Assembly (NCBI GenBank): GCA_024277655.1
Contig: JAJRUT010000054.1
Span: 1 to 54,117, forward strand
DNA: 54,117 nucleotides
Direction of reading: 5' to 3'
Source of the DNA: Deltaproteobacteria bacterium
Lineage (GTDB): Bacteria; Desulfobacterota; Desulfobulbia; Desulfobulbales; SURF-16
The notes beneath the pieces are model-generated. The model worked only from the letters and a program-made list of their open reading frames with translations. It did no database searches and had not been told where the DNA came from. The translations under genes were made by a program, and so were the position numbers. Below, one piece after another: positions 9,082 to 18,205 of the stretch. The stretch's first letter is position 1. Each line of letters starts with the position of its first letter.

Positions 9082-9906
9082 CTATGCCTCCTTAACCACT
9101 AGTGTATCAAGAACCTCTTCTCGGAGTTTCTTCTCAACGTAGTCTTTTAAGGTAATTTGAGATTTCGCACAACTAACGCAGGCCCCGCGCAAAGAGACAT
9201 AGACATCGTTGCCATCCACATCCACCAGTTCAATATCGCCACTATCACGTTTAAGATTAGGGCGAATTTCACGTTCAAACAGATCCTCAATCTTTTTGAT
9301 TTTCTGCATATTAGTCATACGTGGCACCTGCATGGGGATGACCTTGGATGAAGACCTTGCTTCATCAAGAATCTCCTGGATACGATCCTCACATTTCCCG
9401 CAACCACCACCGGCCTTGGTAAAGTTGGTGACCTCTTCAAGGCTCTTTAAATTTGACTCTGCAATGGCCCGTTTGATATCAATATCGGTCACCCCAAAAC
9501 ACTCACAGACAAGTTCACCTTCTTTTTTGGGTAACTCAACTCCACGATAATTGGCGATGGATGCCTCAAGGGCCTCACGTCCCATCACCGAGCAGTGCAT
9601 CTTTTCCTTGGGAAGGCCACCGAGATAATCAGCAATATCCTCGTTGGTGATTTTCTCGGCCTCTTCGAGGGTCTTGCCGATGACCATAAGGGTCAGGGCA
9701 GAGGAGGAGGCAATGGCTGAAGCGCAGCCAAAGGTCATAAACTTGGCATCAGCTATCCTGCCATCATCACCAAGTTTAAAGTAAAACTTCAGGGCATCAC
9801 CACAGGAGAGGGAACCGACATCCCCGATGCCGTCCGCATCTTCGATAACACCAACATTTCGCGGATTCAGAAAGTGATCCTGAACCTTTTTAGTATAATC
9901 CCACAT
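9082..9906 (-). CDS. nifU: Fe-S cluster scaffold protein NifU (three-domain)
   Basis: The 274-residue protein has the full NifU architecture: an IscU-like N-domain (about 1-125) with the scaffold cysteines in SLSCGDALKF, FGCASAIASSSALT and MHCSVMG; a central BFD-type [2Fe-2S] domain (CECFGVTDIDI ... GGGCGKCEDRI, about 133-175); and a C-terminal Nfu domain with RGACVSCAKSQ (about 238-248). It receives sulfur from the adjacent NifS and delivers clusters to target proteins such as the CO dehydrogenase and molybdoenzymes of this region. No nitrogenase gene is present, so it probably serves as the general anaerobic assembly system. ATG at 9906; GAGGTTTATTT upstream. Confidence 0.96.
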   Translation of the reverse strand: MWDYTKKVQDHFLNPRNVGVIEDADGIGDVGSLSCGDALKFYFKLGDDGRIADAKFMTFGCASAIASSSALTLMVIGKTLEEAEKITNEDIADYLGGLPKEKMHCSVMGREALEASIANYRGVELPKKEGELVCECFGVTDIDIKRAIAESNLKSLEEVTNFTKAGGGCGKCEDRIQEILDEARSSSKVIPMQVPRMTNMQKIKKIEDLFEREIRPNLKRDSGDIELVDVDGNDVYVSLRGACVSCAKSQITLKDYVEKKLREEVLDTLVVKEA

Positions 9907-10005
9907 AAATAAACCTCGTAAAACGAATATAGTTAAAGCGCCATAAGCCGCCTTATTTTTTCAATGGCTACAACGTAGAACTAGTAACAACGCCAGGGGC
10001 TGGTG

Positions 10006-11811
10006 TCAATTCTTATCATGTAAAAAGCCGTGAACTGCCATTGCTGTAACCTGGCCAAAACCATCCACCTTGGCAATTTCAGGGATAGTTGCAGAAAGGA
10101 CGTTTTTCACACTGCCAAAATGAGCTAGTAAGGCGTGGCGTTTGACCTTTCCCACGCCAGGAATATCGTTTAGGACAGAGCGCATTGTTTTCTTGGCACG
10201 CAATTTTCGGTGGAAAGTAATACCAAAACGATGGGATTCATCGCGGATCTGCATGAGTAAAAGTAGCAGTGGCGAATGAGGCGCAAGAATAATAGGATTT
10301 TTACGACCGGGGATAAACAGTTTTTCATCCCCTCCCCTCCCCTTGGCAATGCCTACAAGATCAAGCTCTCCCACCAAACCACACTCCTCTATAACTCTGG
10401 TTGCAACTCCTAGTTGACCCCGCCCCCCGTCAACCACAAGAAGATCAGGTAATGGTGCCTGCTTGTCGGGGGCAAAGCGTCGTTTCAGCACCTCGTACAT
10501 CATCTGGTAATCATCCGGCGTATCCTTTGACTTAATTTTATAGTGCCGATATTCTTCCCCAGCCTTATCACCCTTAATAAAGCAAACCAGGGAGCCAACG
10601 GCCTGTTTGCCACTGGTATTAGAGATATCAAGGCACTCCATCCGTACAGGCTCCCTTACAAGATGGAGCTTTTTCTGCAGTCCCTCGGCAACCATTTGCC
10701 ATGACTTTTGGCGTTTCCTGCGATCAACAAAGACCTGCTTGGCATTAAGGGTTGCCATCTCGGCAAGTTTCACCCCATCCCCCCGTTGTGGTCTGCGGAT
10801 TTCAACCTTTGCCTGTTTTATTTCAGTAAGAACCTCAAGTAAAACCCCCTCATGCAGTGCCCAAGGAATAAGGATTAAACTCGGGATATATCGTTCTAAA
10901 TAATATCTTTCAAGCACCTCACCCATGACCTTGCCGTCATCACCAACAACCTCCGAGAAGTAAAAGCTGCGATTGCCAACAAGAAGCCCTCCCCGGATTG
11001 ACAGCACCGAAACAGCAAGACTTCCCCCGAGACGTGTGCATCCAAAAACATCAATCTCCTCCTGCCCGGAACCGGCAACGATCTGTTTCTCAAGGGTCTT
11101 TGTCAGGGCCTTGAGCTGATCCCGATAGAGTGCTGCCTGCTCAAAGGCCATTTCATCGGCGGCCCGAGCCATCCGTTGCTGCAAGTCGAGAATGATCTTC
11201 TTTGATTTTCCCTCAAGAACAAGGAGAACTCTCTCGACATTCTCCATATACTCATCACGTCTGGAATCACCCAGACAGGGGGCGAGACAATTTCCCATCT
11301 GGCCATTTAAACAGGGCCTATGCCTTAGGCGCACCGTCTTGCAACGATGGAGAGGAAACAACTTCCACAACAGTTTCAAGGTGGACCACATGGAAGAAAT
11401 AGAGGAATAGGGGCCAAAATAACGGGCCTTATCCTTATTTTTACGCCTGCTCATGGCAACCCTAGGCCATTCATCCTGCACAGATACACGGATATAGGGG
11501 TAGTTCTTATCATCCCGCAGGACGATATTATATTTGGGTTTATGTTTCTTTATCAGCGAGGCCTCTAGAATAAGGGCCTCTTTCTCGGTGCGGGTAAGGA
11601 TCGTTTCAATGGCCTGAATCTTTGCCACCATCGCCCTGGTCTTGTTATGGGATGACCCACTCAGTCTGGCGTAGGAGGTGACCCGTTTTTTTAGGTTACG
11701 AGCCTTGCCAACATAGATAACCAGTCCACGCTTATTAAACATAAGGTAGACACCGGGACCACTGGCTAGTTCTTGAAGACAGGTATCTGTGAGGACGGGA
11801 TGTTGCGCCAT
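10006..11811 (-). CDS. uvrC: Excinuclease ABC subunit C
   Basis: UvrC makes both incisions around bulky DNA lesions in nucleotide-excision repair. The 601-residue protein has the N-terminal GIY-YIG domain (GVYLMFNKRGLVIYVGKARNLKKRV, about 19-45), a UVR motif (about 195-230), the RNase H-like C-terminal nuclease domain (ECLDISNTSG ... VVDGGRGQLG) and terminal HhH motifs (IPGVGKVKRHALLAHFG). All key parts are present and length is normal. It starts a few bases from the 3' end of the mscS-like gene on the same strand. Confidence 0.97.
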   Translation of the reverse strand: MAQHPVLTDTCLQELASGPGVYLMFNKRGLVIYVGKARNLKKRVTSYARLSGSSHNKTRAMVAKIQAIETILTRTEKEALILEASLIKKHKPKYNIVLRDDKNYPYIRVSVQDEWPRVAMSRRKNKDKARYFGPYSSISSMWSTLKLLWKLFPLHRCKTVRLRHRPCLNGQMGNCLAPCLGDSRRDEYMENVERVLLVLEGKSKKIILDLQQRMARAADEMAFEQAALYRDQLKALTKTLEKQIVAGSGQEEIDVFGCTRLGGSLAVSVLSIRGGLLVGNRSFYFSEVVGDDGKVMGEVLERYYLERYIPSLILIPWALHEGVLLEVLTEIKQAKVEIRRPQRGDGVKLAEMATLNAKQVFVDRRKRQKSWQMVAEGLQKKLHLVREPVRMECLDISNTSGKQAVGSLVCFIKGDKAGEEYRHYKIKSKDTPDDYQMMYEVLKRRFAPDKQAPLPDLLVVDGGRGQLGVATRVIEECGLVGELDLVGIAKGRGGDEKLFIPGRKNPIILAPHSPLLLLLMQIRDESHRFGITFHRKLRAKKTMRSVLNDIPGVGKVKRHALLAHFGSVKNVLSATIPEIAKVDGFGQVTAMAVHGFLHDKN

Positions 11812-11819
11812 TATTTTAG

Positions 11820-12871
11820 TTAATGCCCCACATTGGCTCGGTCCAGGTGTACGTCAACCTGGGGAAAGGGAATACTGATCCCCTCCTTGTTAAACTCCGC
11901 ATGGATGGCCTTTAGAAATTCATGGGTCCTAAGGCCCCTTTCTCGCGGGTCTGTAACCCAGATTAGCAGTTCAAAATTAACCGCAGAGTCTCCTAGAGCG
12001 CGAACCCGAACCCGGGGAGAGGGCTTAGGTAAAATGGTTGAGCTACCACTGGCAATACGCAGTAAAATAGTCTCAACTTGATCTAGATCGGAACCATAGG
12101 CCACCCCCACCGGAATTTTTATGCGATACCTGGGGTATGGTGCCGTTTCGTTAATAATCCGGGAATTGGCAAGGATATTGTTGGGCACCGTCACCAGAAC
12201 ATCGTCACGGGTTAGGATACGAGTCGAGCGGATACCAAGGGTGACCACCTCCCCCCGATCCTTATCATCAACAATAATATAATCACCAACCTTATAGGTC
12301 TTATCGAGAAACAGGGAAATACCGCCAAAGAAGTTAGCCAGGGTATCCTTTGCCGCCATTGCAATAGCAATACCAGCAATACCGGCTGAGGCAAGCAGGG
12401 GAGTCAGATTATCCTTCCATATTTCCAGAAGAAAAAAACACCCAGGAGAAAAATAACAATAATAAATAGTTTATGGAGGAGCAGGAGCAAATCCTGACCA
12501 ACCCCCTTATTCTTTGCCGTAAAATGAACAACACTGATTTGGGCAGTTTTACGTAGAGCAATCACCCAACCCACCAGAATAACCGATAGGCAGATCATAT
12601 TGAAAATATGAGCCGATTTATCCTGTATACTCAATTCGGTTAAGGACTGAATAAAAGCAACACCAATAATCGTCCAACTTACTGCTGGGTGAAGGCAATC
12701 AATGATCTTATTATCGAGATCAGAACTACTAAAGTGGGCAAGGTGTTTGGCTATTTTCCCGAGTATCAGGGATGCAAGAATTGCCATGCTGCCATAGACA
12801 ATAAAGAGAATCACAATCTGCAGGACAACATGGTCCCGGACAAAGGCAACCTGCTCAAGATAACTAACCAT
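11820..12871 (-). pseudogene. MscS-family small-conductance mechanosensitive channel, interrupted by a one-base frameshift
   Basis: Two adjacent minus-strand frames, 12404-12871 (N-terminal membrane part with about four TM segments) and 11820-12359 (MscS beta and C-terminal domains), form one channel. The N-part frame runs out at a TGA at 12404, just past a run of seven A at 12432-12438 (T on the coding strand). Adding one base to that run restores GVFFLLEIWKDNLTPLLASA, which joins the two frames smoothly into the pore-lining AGIAGIAIAMAAKDTLANFFGG. The whole would be about 350 residues. A sequencing or assembly error in the homopolymer is the simplest explanation; a genuine mutation or phase-variable slippage is possible. 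Its role would be release of osmolytes on hypo-osmotic shock. Confidence 0.85.
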
Positions 12872-12901
12872 TCATCTCCACCATATTTGACTTATACAAA
12901 C

Positions 12902-12936
12902 AAAAAGGTTCTTAATGAACCTGTCATCAAGAACCT
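12902..12936 (-). terminator. Probable terminator of pldA
   Basis: AGGTTCTT (12906-12913) pairs with AAGAACCT (12929-12936), with an alternative stem AGGTTC/GAACCT inside. The minus-strand 3' side carries five T (12902-12906). It lies between pldA and the mscS-like gene. Confidence 0.6.
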
Positions 12937-12974
12937 GTATACAACGTAACAGCACTAGAAACAACAAAGACCTG

Positions 12975-14000
12975 CTACAACCAGTCCGACAGGGCAACGC
13001 CCAAACCAATCCGACTATTATACTGATCGTAATCGGCTAAACTCTCACCGTATCCGGAGAAATATTGAACATAGCCTTTCACATAAGGATAGGTGCCAAT
13101 TGGGAAACTCCAACTCGCCTCAATCGCCCCGTCACTAAAACCAGACTCGAGATTGTTGCGACTCATCATGGCGAAGGTGTGTTTCCCTAATTTATAGGCC
13201 AACCGCAGTTCACCGTGACCAAGGTAATCGGTGATATCACGGTTATCATCATCTTCACGATCCTCTTTAACGCGGTACCAAGGTCTGATACCGATAACAA
13301 AATTGCCGTTTTCAATAATGAAATTAGCAAAAATACGATTCCAACTTCTAGACAGGGCGTTGGGGTTCAGATAACGATCACCACCCCTACCATTCGATTG
13401 ATGATTGAAGCCAAGACCTGTCAATTTGTAGTGAAAGCCAAGGGGCAGAACTATATCATGCCGTTTTTGCACCCAAATCTCAGGTTCATGATTTGTTTCC
13501 CGGAAGAAAGCGGAGTTTTGATCTTCATCATTAAAGGCCTGCCAGAAGGAACGATTGGTATAGGCCGCGTACAAATCAATTTTTTGCTCAAACAGATCAA
13601 TGGCCAGAGGTGTCTTTATACTGATCTGAAATTGTAATTCGACATTATCAAGTTCTGCGGTGTACCCCACCCCACCATAATCCACGACATCTTCCCGTGA
13701 ACTGTCGTAGGTCCCCATAAAGAAATTAGGCTTGTGGGCCATGAGGGTAAATGGCTCTAGTTTATTTTTATCATCATGGTCGAGACGGTTTCCGACAGGA
13801 CTGGCATTTGCGGCGGAACCAAGCTGAGGGGTGGAATCACCACAGGCCTCTTTAATCTCGCCAATCGTCATACTATTGCCACTCCTATTGAACATATCCA
13901 GGATACAGTCATCCCTTGGATCAGCTGACGCAGAGACACTAAGAGCAAGGCCAAATGCAAGACCTGCAATGGCCCCTGAAAAAAGTTTTCCCATCTCCAT
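12975..14000 (-). CDS. pldA: Outer-membrane phospholipase A (OMPLA)
   Basis: OMPLA is a beta-barrel Ser hydrolase of the outer membrane that cleaves phospholipids when the membrane is perturbed. A signal peptide ends near ALSVSASA. The catalytic motif is GFNHQSNGRGG, with His and Ser as in HDSNGR of E. coli, followed by the Asn of LSRSWNR after a seven-residue insertion, and the barrel end YFSGYGESLADYDQYNSRIGLGVALSDWL. The reading frame extends two codons upstream to a TTG at 14006, but the ATG at 14000 has GGGAG eight bases upstream and is preferred. The distinctive catalytic motif makes the assignment secure. Confidence 0.92.
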   Translation of the reverse strand: MEMGKLFSGAIAGLAFGLALSVSASADPRDDCILDMFNRSGNSMTIGEIKEACGDSTPQLGSAANASPVGNRLDHDDKNKLEPFTLMAHKPNFFMGTYDSSREDVVDYGGVGYTAELDNVELQFQISIKTPLAIDLFEQKIDLYAAYTNRSFWQAFNDEDQNSAFFRETNHEPEIWVQKRHDIVLPLGFHYKLTGLGFNHQSNGRGGDRYLNPNALSRSWNRIFANFIIENGNFVIGIRPWYRVKEDREDDDNRDITDYLGHGELRLAYKLGKHTFAMMSRNNLESGFSDGAIEASWSFPIGTYPYVKGYVQYFSGYGESLADYDQYNSRIGLGVALSDWL

Positions 14001-14127
14001 AAACAACTCCCATAGGTAACTAATTAATTAATAATTGAAACGATTATCACAATTTACTCCTCCATGCAACCGCTCAGTGCTGATATTTTATCACGTTAAT
14101 GGTGCCTCAATAGATTATTAAACCTCT

Positions 14128-14141
14128 TTGACATATATCAA
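14128..14141. promoter_or_regulatory. FNR/CRP-family-like dyad TTGACATATATCAA
   Basis: The sequence matches the half-site pattern TTGAY-N4-RTCAA of anaerobic FNR/ANR-type regulators. It lies 67 bp upstream of the sulfite reductase gene start at 14208 and is the only such site noticed near a gene start in this part. Which regulator binds is unknown. Confidence 0.45.
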
Positions 14142-14207
14142 TGTTCCCAGGTGATCTGGTGTGGTAAAGAGCATCATATAGTTCTTAGATAAAATAGGAG
14201 AAATCAG

Positions 14208-14840
14208 ATGAGCAAAGATACAAAAAAGACATACAACGTTGTTCCAGGCATAAAAATGGGACTTGTCAGCCCTGATCACCTTGTAAAAATTGCTACCGTT
14301 GCCAAGAAATACAATATCCCAATACTAAAAATCACCTCGGCCCAAAGGCTGGCCTTTCTTGGCATGGACCCAGACGACGCCAATGATGTATGGCAAGAAC
14401 TTGGTGAGCCTGATGGCCTAACAAAACCTGTGGGGATACATTATGTTCAGGCCTGTCCTGGGGCAGGTCTATGCAAATATGGTCGTCAGGATTCACTGCG
14501 TCTTGGCGAGATGATTCAAGAAACGTTAATGGGAATGAATCTTCCTGGCAAAACTAAAGTTGGTATTTCTGGGTGCCCCATGAATTGCACCGAAAGTTAT
14601 GTTCGGGATCTGGGAATATACGGTAAAAAGAAGGGCTGGACGCTTATTTTTGGCGGGAACGGAGGCGGAAACCCGAGAATTGGTGATGTGATTGCCGAGA
14701 ATCTGACAACGGCTGAGGTACTCGCTTTGGCTAAACGCTGCCTTACCTATTACGCCGCCCATGCCCGCAAAAAAGAGCGAACAGCACGATTTATGGAACG
14801 GACCAACCTTGACGAGTTTATCGAAAAAACTAAAGATTAG
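14208..14840 (+). CDS. Small siroheme/[4Fe-4S] sulfite (or nitrite) reductase, assimilatory low-molecular-weight type
   Basis: At 210 residues this is much shorter than DsrA, DsrB or CysI and matches the single-domain low-spin sulfite reductase described in Desulfovibrio. It has the N-terminal ferredoxin-like half (PGIKMGLVSPDHLVKIATVAKKY) and the coupled siroheme/[4Fe-4S] ligands in CPGAGLC (C-x5-C) and GCPMNC (C-x3-C), followed by DLGIYGKKKGWTLIFGGNGG. It should reduce sulfite to sulfide, with an unknown electron donor. Its promoter carries an FNR-like dyad at 14128-14141. AGGAG lies just before the ATG (AATAGGAGAAATCAG). It is convergent with the psrB-like gene. Confidence 0.85.
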   Translation: MSKDTKKTYNVVPGIKMGLVSPDHLVKIATVAKKYNIPILKITSAQRLAFLGMDPDDANDVWQELGEPDGLTKPVGIHYVQACPGAGLCKYGRQDSLRLGEMIQETLMGMNLPGKTKVGISGCPMNCTESYVRDLGIYGKKKGWTLIFGGNGGGNPRIGDVIAENLTTAEVLALAKRCLTYYAAHARKKERTARFMERTNLDEFIEKTKD

Positions 14841-14955
14841 GAAACTCAGAGATTTACTTTCCCAAATAATCTAATGCCATTCCTTTGCGCCTCTGCGGTG
14901 AGCAAAAACACAAAACACACCGCAAGCCCCCCCCAGAGGTCCAAATGGTGAATAA

Positions 14956-15023
14956 TTTACATGGATGGACAGGATAGACAGGATTTATCTTTTTATCCTG
15001 CTTATCCTGTCCATCCATGTAAA
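14956..15023. repeat. 68-bp palindromic element with 21-bp perfect arms
   Basis: TTTACATGGATGGACAGGAT+A at 14956-14976 is the exact reverse complement of 15003-15023. Between them GACAGGAT and ATCCTGCT form an inner stem. It looks like a dispersed REP/MITE-like element and lies at the junction of two convergent genes. Confidence 0.8.
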
Positions 15024-15082
15024 AAGGAAAAAGAGACATTAATTGTGCTCTTCTTGTGCACCACTCAGCAAAGTTAAAACAT

Positions 15083-15121
15083 AAAAAAAGGGGTACTTCC
15101 CATTAAAATAGAAAATACCCC
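15083..15121 (-). terminator. Terminator of the psrB-like gene
   Basis: GGGGTA (15090-15095) pairs with TACCCC (15116-15121); seven A at 15083-15089 give a T-run on the minus strand. It sits about 30 bp past the psrB-like stop. Confidence 0.7.
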
Positions 15122-15149
15122 TCTTCACTGCGAATATGATCAGATAAAC

Positions 15150-15953
15150 TTACTCCTTATCGTCACTCATTCCTTTAACGGCAACAGCACCAACAAGGCC
15201 AAGCATGCCGAGATTCTTGGCCTTGTTCATCATAGGCTTCATCCGGGCCAGGAGTTGCCGACGGTGATTCACCGAGGCCATCACGGTTGGAGTTGAGGTC
15301 GAGCGTAGCAGACTGTCATCACGTTTATTGGCGTAATAATAACCATTTGAACCAATATTAACCGCAGTAGACGACAGGTTTTTCGCTCCCATCTTCTTGT
15401 ACCTAGACACCTCGGAGTTAGGATCGGTAATATCACCGAAAATCCTAGCACCGGCAAGACAGGTCTGGACACAGGCGGGATCAAGACCAGCATTAACCCG
15501 GGGCATACAGTAAGTACACTTGTCGATGGTACCGTCAGAGCCAAGTTCCTCGTTAATCTGGTTCTCGTTGACGTAACGGGCACCATAAGGACAGGCGCTG
15601 GCACACTCACCACAGCCAAGGCAACGCTCCTTATCAACCTGAACTGTGCCATTGAATGGTTCTTTATAGGTCGCCGCAACTTCCAGCGTTGTGGTTTTAC
15701 CTGTCCTCGCATCCTTAAAGGTCTTTTGGATTGGATCAGCAGGACAGACCGGCACACAGGCGGGTGAGTCACAGTGATTACACAGACCCGGATAGTAGGT
15801 TGAGGCCAAACCCTCTGGAGTTTGAGCCGGGCCCAAACGCTTCACCCAATTTCTCCCCTTGTCGGCAGGTACATCCCATTCGGCCTTGCAGGCGATTGTG
15901 CAGGCGTGACAGCCCACACATTTATTTAAATCAATTACCATTGCATATTGCAT
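15150..15953 (-). CDS. PsrB/PhsB/DmsB-like ferredoxin subunit with four [4Fe-4S] sites
   Basis: This 267-residue electron-transfer subunit has four cysteine groups typical of molybdoenzyme partners: CVGCHACTIAC near the N-terminus, CNHCDSPACVPVCP, CLGCGECASACP and CTYC...CVQTC. It is expected to pass electrons between the molybdoenzyme encoded just upstream and a quinone or cytochrome partner. It has no signal peptide and would travel with the Tat-exported catalytic subunit. Unusually, its C-terminus is about 75 residues longer than the cluster-binding core and ends in basic residues and a short hydrophobic stretch (NLGMLGLVGAVAV) that might touch the membrane. No NrfD/PsrC membrane subunit follows. 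The gap to the psrA-like gene is 44 bp. Confidence 0.88.
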   Translation of the reverse strand: MQYAMVIDLNKCVGCHACTIACKAEWDVPADKGRNWVKRLGPAQTPEGLASTYYPGLCNHCDSPACVPVCPADPIQKTFKDARTGKTTTLEVAATYKEPFNGTVQVDKERCLGCGECASACPYGARYVNENQINEELGSDGTIDKCTYCMPRVNAGLDPACVQTCLAGARIFGDITDPNSEVSRYKKMGAKNLSSTAVNIGSNGYYYANKRDDSLLRSTSTPTVMASVNHRRQLLARMKPMMNKAKNLGMLGLVGAVAVKGMSDDKE

Positions 15954-15997
15954 ATCGTATAATTCCTCCTGTTAAAAACTGTCGAATGAGACAGGGA

Positions 15998-18205
15998 TTA
16001 GGCCTTAATCAGTTTAACGAAGTTGTTTCGCATCCCGCTACAACCGGTTTCAGGATCAACCACTAGGATAGAACAAAGTTCCTGATCATCCATACCAGCT
16101 CCTTTACCAACGCTCATTGCCGGATTTTTTGAACCAAAACCGTGGGCCATAAACACACAATCTTCTCGGATACCAGGGGTTACAAGGGCGTGTGAGGTGG
16201 AGCTTGACTTAATCCCTTCACTATTCACCATGGTAACCCTGTCGCCGGACTTGATCCCCATCTTACTGGCAATCTTGTCATTAACCCAGACAGGATTTTC
16301 GGGCATGCCGGCGTTTAACCATACATTATTTTGGGTACGGTTAAAAGTATGGAGTGGAGATCGACCGGAGAGAAGACGCATATACCCTTTAGGCACATCA
16401 GGAACGGCTACATAGGTAGGGGCACCGGCATAACCTTCCTCAACAAGTTCTTCATTAAAGAACTGCACCTCAAAGTCTTCTTTAACTCCGTAAGGATCCT
16501 TGCCTGGCTGGAGATGTATTCCATCTTCGGCGATGAGTTTTTTAATGGAGAGGCCGGCAGGTTTAAGCATGGCATCAACCATATCTTCAACGGTTTGTAC
16601 CGGAATGGCTTTCTCGTGACCCATTCGTTTGGCCAACTCGTTTACGATGTACACCTGATCGCGCCGTTCAAAGTCAGCCCTGACCATGGGCATACGCGCA
16701 GATACAAACTGCTGATGCTTGTCACTGAAATCCCACTGGGTGCCTTTCTTGATATAGTCAAAACGCTCAAGATAGGAGGATTCAGGCAGAAGGATGTCAG
16801 CATACATGGTGATGTCTGTGGGCATAACATCTACGCACATAACAAAGTCCATCTGCTTGAGCATCTTGATGGTATTCTCTTGCTTGGGAATGGTCTGCAT
16901 GGGGTTTTGGCCCCAGATAACACAGGCCTTGATGGGATAAGGCTTACCGGAGATAGCACAGTCACGAATAAGATCAGTAGGGGTGCCCGCAGGAGATTGT
17001 AAGAAGATTCCAGCTTCGCGGTGCAGGGCCTTATGATGCTCGTGGCCTGCAGGCCACTTAACCTTGCCAAAACCCTTAGGGCCTTTCCCTTTAACAAAAC
17101 CACCAGGAACACCAAAGGCTCCAAGCATACCAGCAAGACACGCCAGGGAACGGCCACGATGAAAGTCGTTACCATGCCAAGAGGAAAAACGCCCTGGATG
17201 AACAGAGACATTGGGCGCATTGGCACCAAGTAGCTCCGCAACTTCCTTGATCTGTGCTTCAGGCACGTCACATTCCTTGGCTGTCTTTGCTAAACTCCAA
17301 TCCTTAATGGCATCTTTGAATTCAGCAAAGCCAACTCCATGATCTTCAACAAATTTTTTATTATATTTACCATTTGCAACCATGTAATTCATGATACCAA
17401 GGACAAAAGCCGTATCGGTACCGGGCTTGATCTTGACCCATATATCAGCCTTGGCAGCAGAGGCTGAGAAACGAGGATCAACAATTACAAGTTTGGCACC
17501 ATTCTCAAGGCCTTTCAGGTAACGCTTGGCATGGGAAACGTGAACATTCTCACCAAAATGGCAACCAAGCCCAAAGATCACCTTGGCATTGGCCATGTCA
17601 ACATTCTCCCCGGGACCAGTACCGATGGTGGAAAGCCACGAGTAATCCCGCACGCCACGACACTGGAAGAATGACGCCTCGGAAACATTTGGGGTACCCA
17701 CAGTGTGCTCAAAATAATGCATGGGGTACTTGGCAGAGGAGCCGTGAGGGAACATGGCAATGGTTCTAGCGCTGTATTTCTTAACAGCTGCATTAAGTTT
17801 GTCACCACACTCATCAAGGGCCTCTTTCCAGGAGATCCGCTTCCATTTTGGCTTGCCGCGCTCACCAACATTTTTCATGGGATACTTCAAACGATCAGGA
17901 TCGTAAAGAAGCTTGATGCCACTATTGCCACGGGCACAGATTGACGTACCATTGTCAATACTCTTTGGATTACCCTCAAGCTTGACAAGCTTATTGTCGC
18001 GGATCTTGCCCACCAACTGACAACGCCAAAAACACATTTCACAGATACCGCCCACGGCAGTTTTAGTCTCTGCAAACGATCCTGGTGCAGTAAACGGCGA
18101 CTTGGCAACCCCAGCCTTTGCTGTAGCCACCTTTGATAGTGGTACAGATGCAGCAGCGATGGACGCTGTTTGCAGGAATTTACGTCGTGTTACTTTAAAA
18201 GCCAT
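15998..18205 (-). CDS. Tat-exported molybdopterin oxidoreductase, polysulfide/thiosulfate reductase-like (PsrA/PhsA family)
   Basis: The 735-residue protein starts with a Tat signal (TRRKFLQTASIAAASVPLSKVATA). The [4Fe-4S] motif is C55-x2-C58-x3-C62-x27-C90 (ICEMCFWRCQ ... SICARG), and C182 in ASFFQCRGVRD is a candidate Mo/W ligand. The length suits PsrA/PhsA (about 760) rather than formate dehydrogenase or TtrA. Likely substrates are polysulfide, thiosulfate, tetrathionate or another sulfur oxyanion, but substrate cannot be read from sequence and oxidative use is possible. It lies with its ferredoxin subunit downstream and a TorD-type chaperone upstream. GGGAGGGAAGAG is a strong ribosome-binding site. 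Confidence 0.88.
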   Translation of the reverse strand: MAFKVTRRKFLQTASIAAASVPLSKVATAKAGVAKSPFTAPGSFAETKTAVGGICEMCFWRCQLVGKIRDNKLVKLEGNPKSIDNGTSICARGNSGIKLLYDPDRLKYPMKNVGERGKPKWKRISWKEALDECGDKLNAAVKKYSARTIAMFPHGSSAKYPMHYFEHTVGTPNVSEASFFQCRGVRDYSWLSTIGTGPGENVDMANAKVIFGLGCHFGENVHVSHAKRYLKGLENGAKLVIVDPRFSASAAKADIWVKIKPGTDTAFVLGIMNYMVANGKYNKKFVEDHGVGFAEFKDAIKDWSLAKTAKECDVPEAQIKEVAELLGANAPNVSVHPGRFSSWHGNDFHRGRSLACLAGMLGAFGVPGGFVKGKGPKGFGKVKWPAGHEHHKALHREAGIFLQSPAGTPTDLIRDCAISGKPYPIKACVIWGQNPMQTIPKQENTIKMLKQMDFVMCVDVMPTDITMYADILLPESSYLERFDYIKKGTQWDFSDKHQQFVSARMPMVRADFERRDQVYIVNELAKRMGHEKAIPVQTVEDMVDAMLKPAGLSIKKLIAEDGIHLQPGKDPYGVKEDFEVQFFNEELVEEGYAGAPTYVAVPDVPKGYMRLLSGRSPLHTFNRTQNNVWLNAGMPENPVWVNDKIASKMGIKSGDRVTMVNSEGIKSSSTSHALVTPGIREDCVFMAHGFGSKNPAMSVGKGAGMDDQELCSILVVDPETGCSGMRNNFVKLIKA

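Larger units (their letters stand above)
14841..15149. other. 309-bp convergent intergenic region with two palindromic elements
   Basis: The first 100 bp hold a hairpin-capable stretch around GCGGTG/CACCGC (14894-14928) of the common CTCTGCGGTG type, ending in an eight-C run. A large cruciform follows at 14956-15023 and then a terminator. No gene is supported; the 61-codon minus frame across it only reads the palindrome. Confidence 0.6.

Noticed and set aside
14854..15039. 61-codon minus-strand frame with MDGQDKQDKKINPVYPVHP
   Set aside because: It only translates the cruciform repeat; such frames are a by-product of this kind of palindrome.
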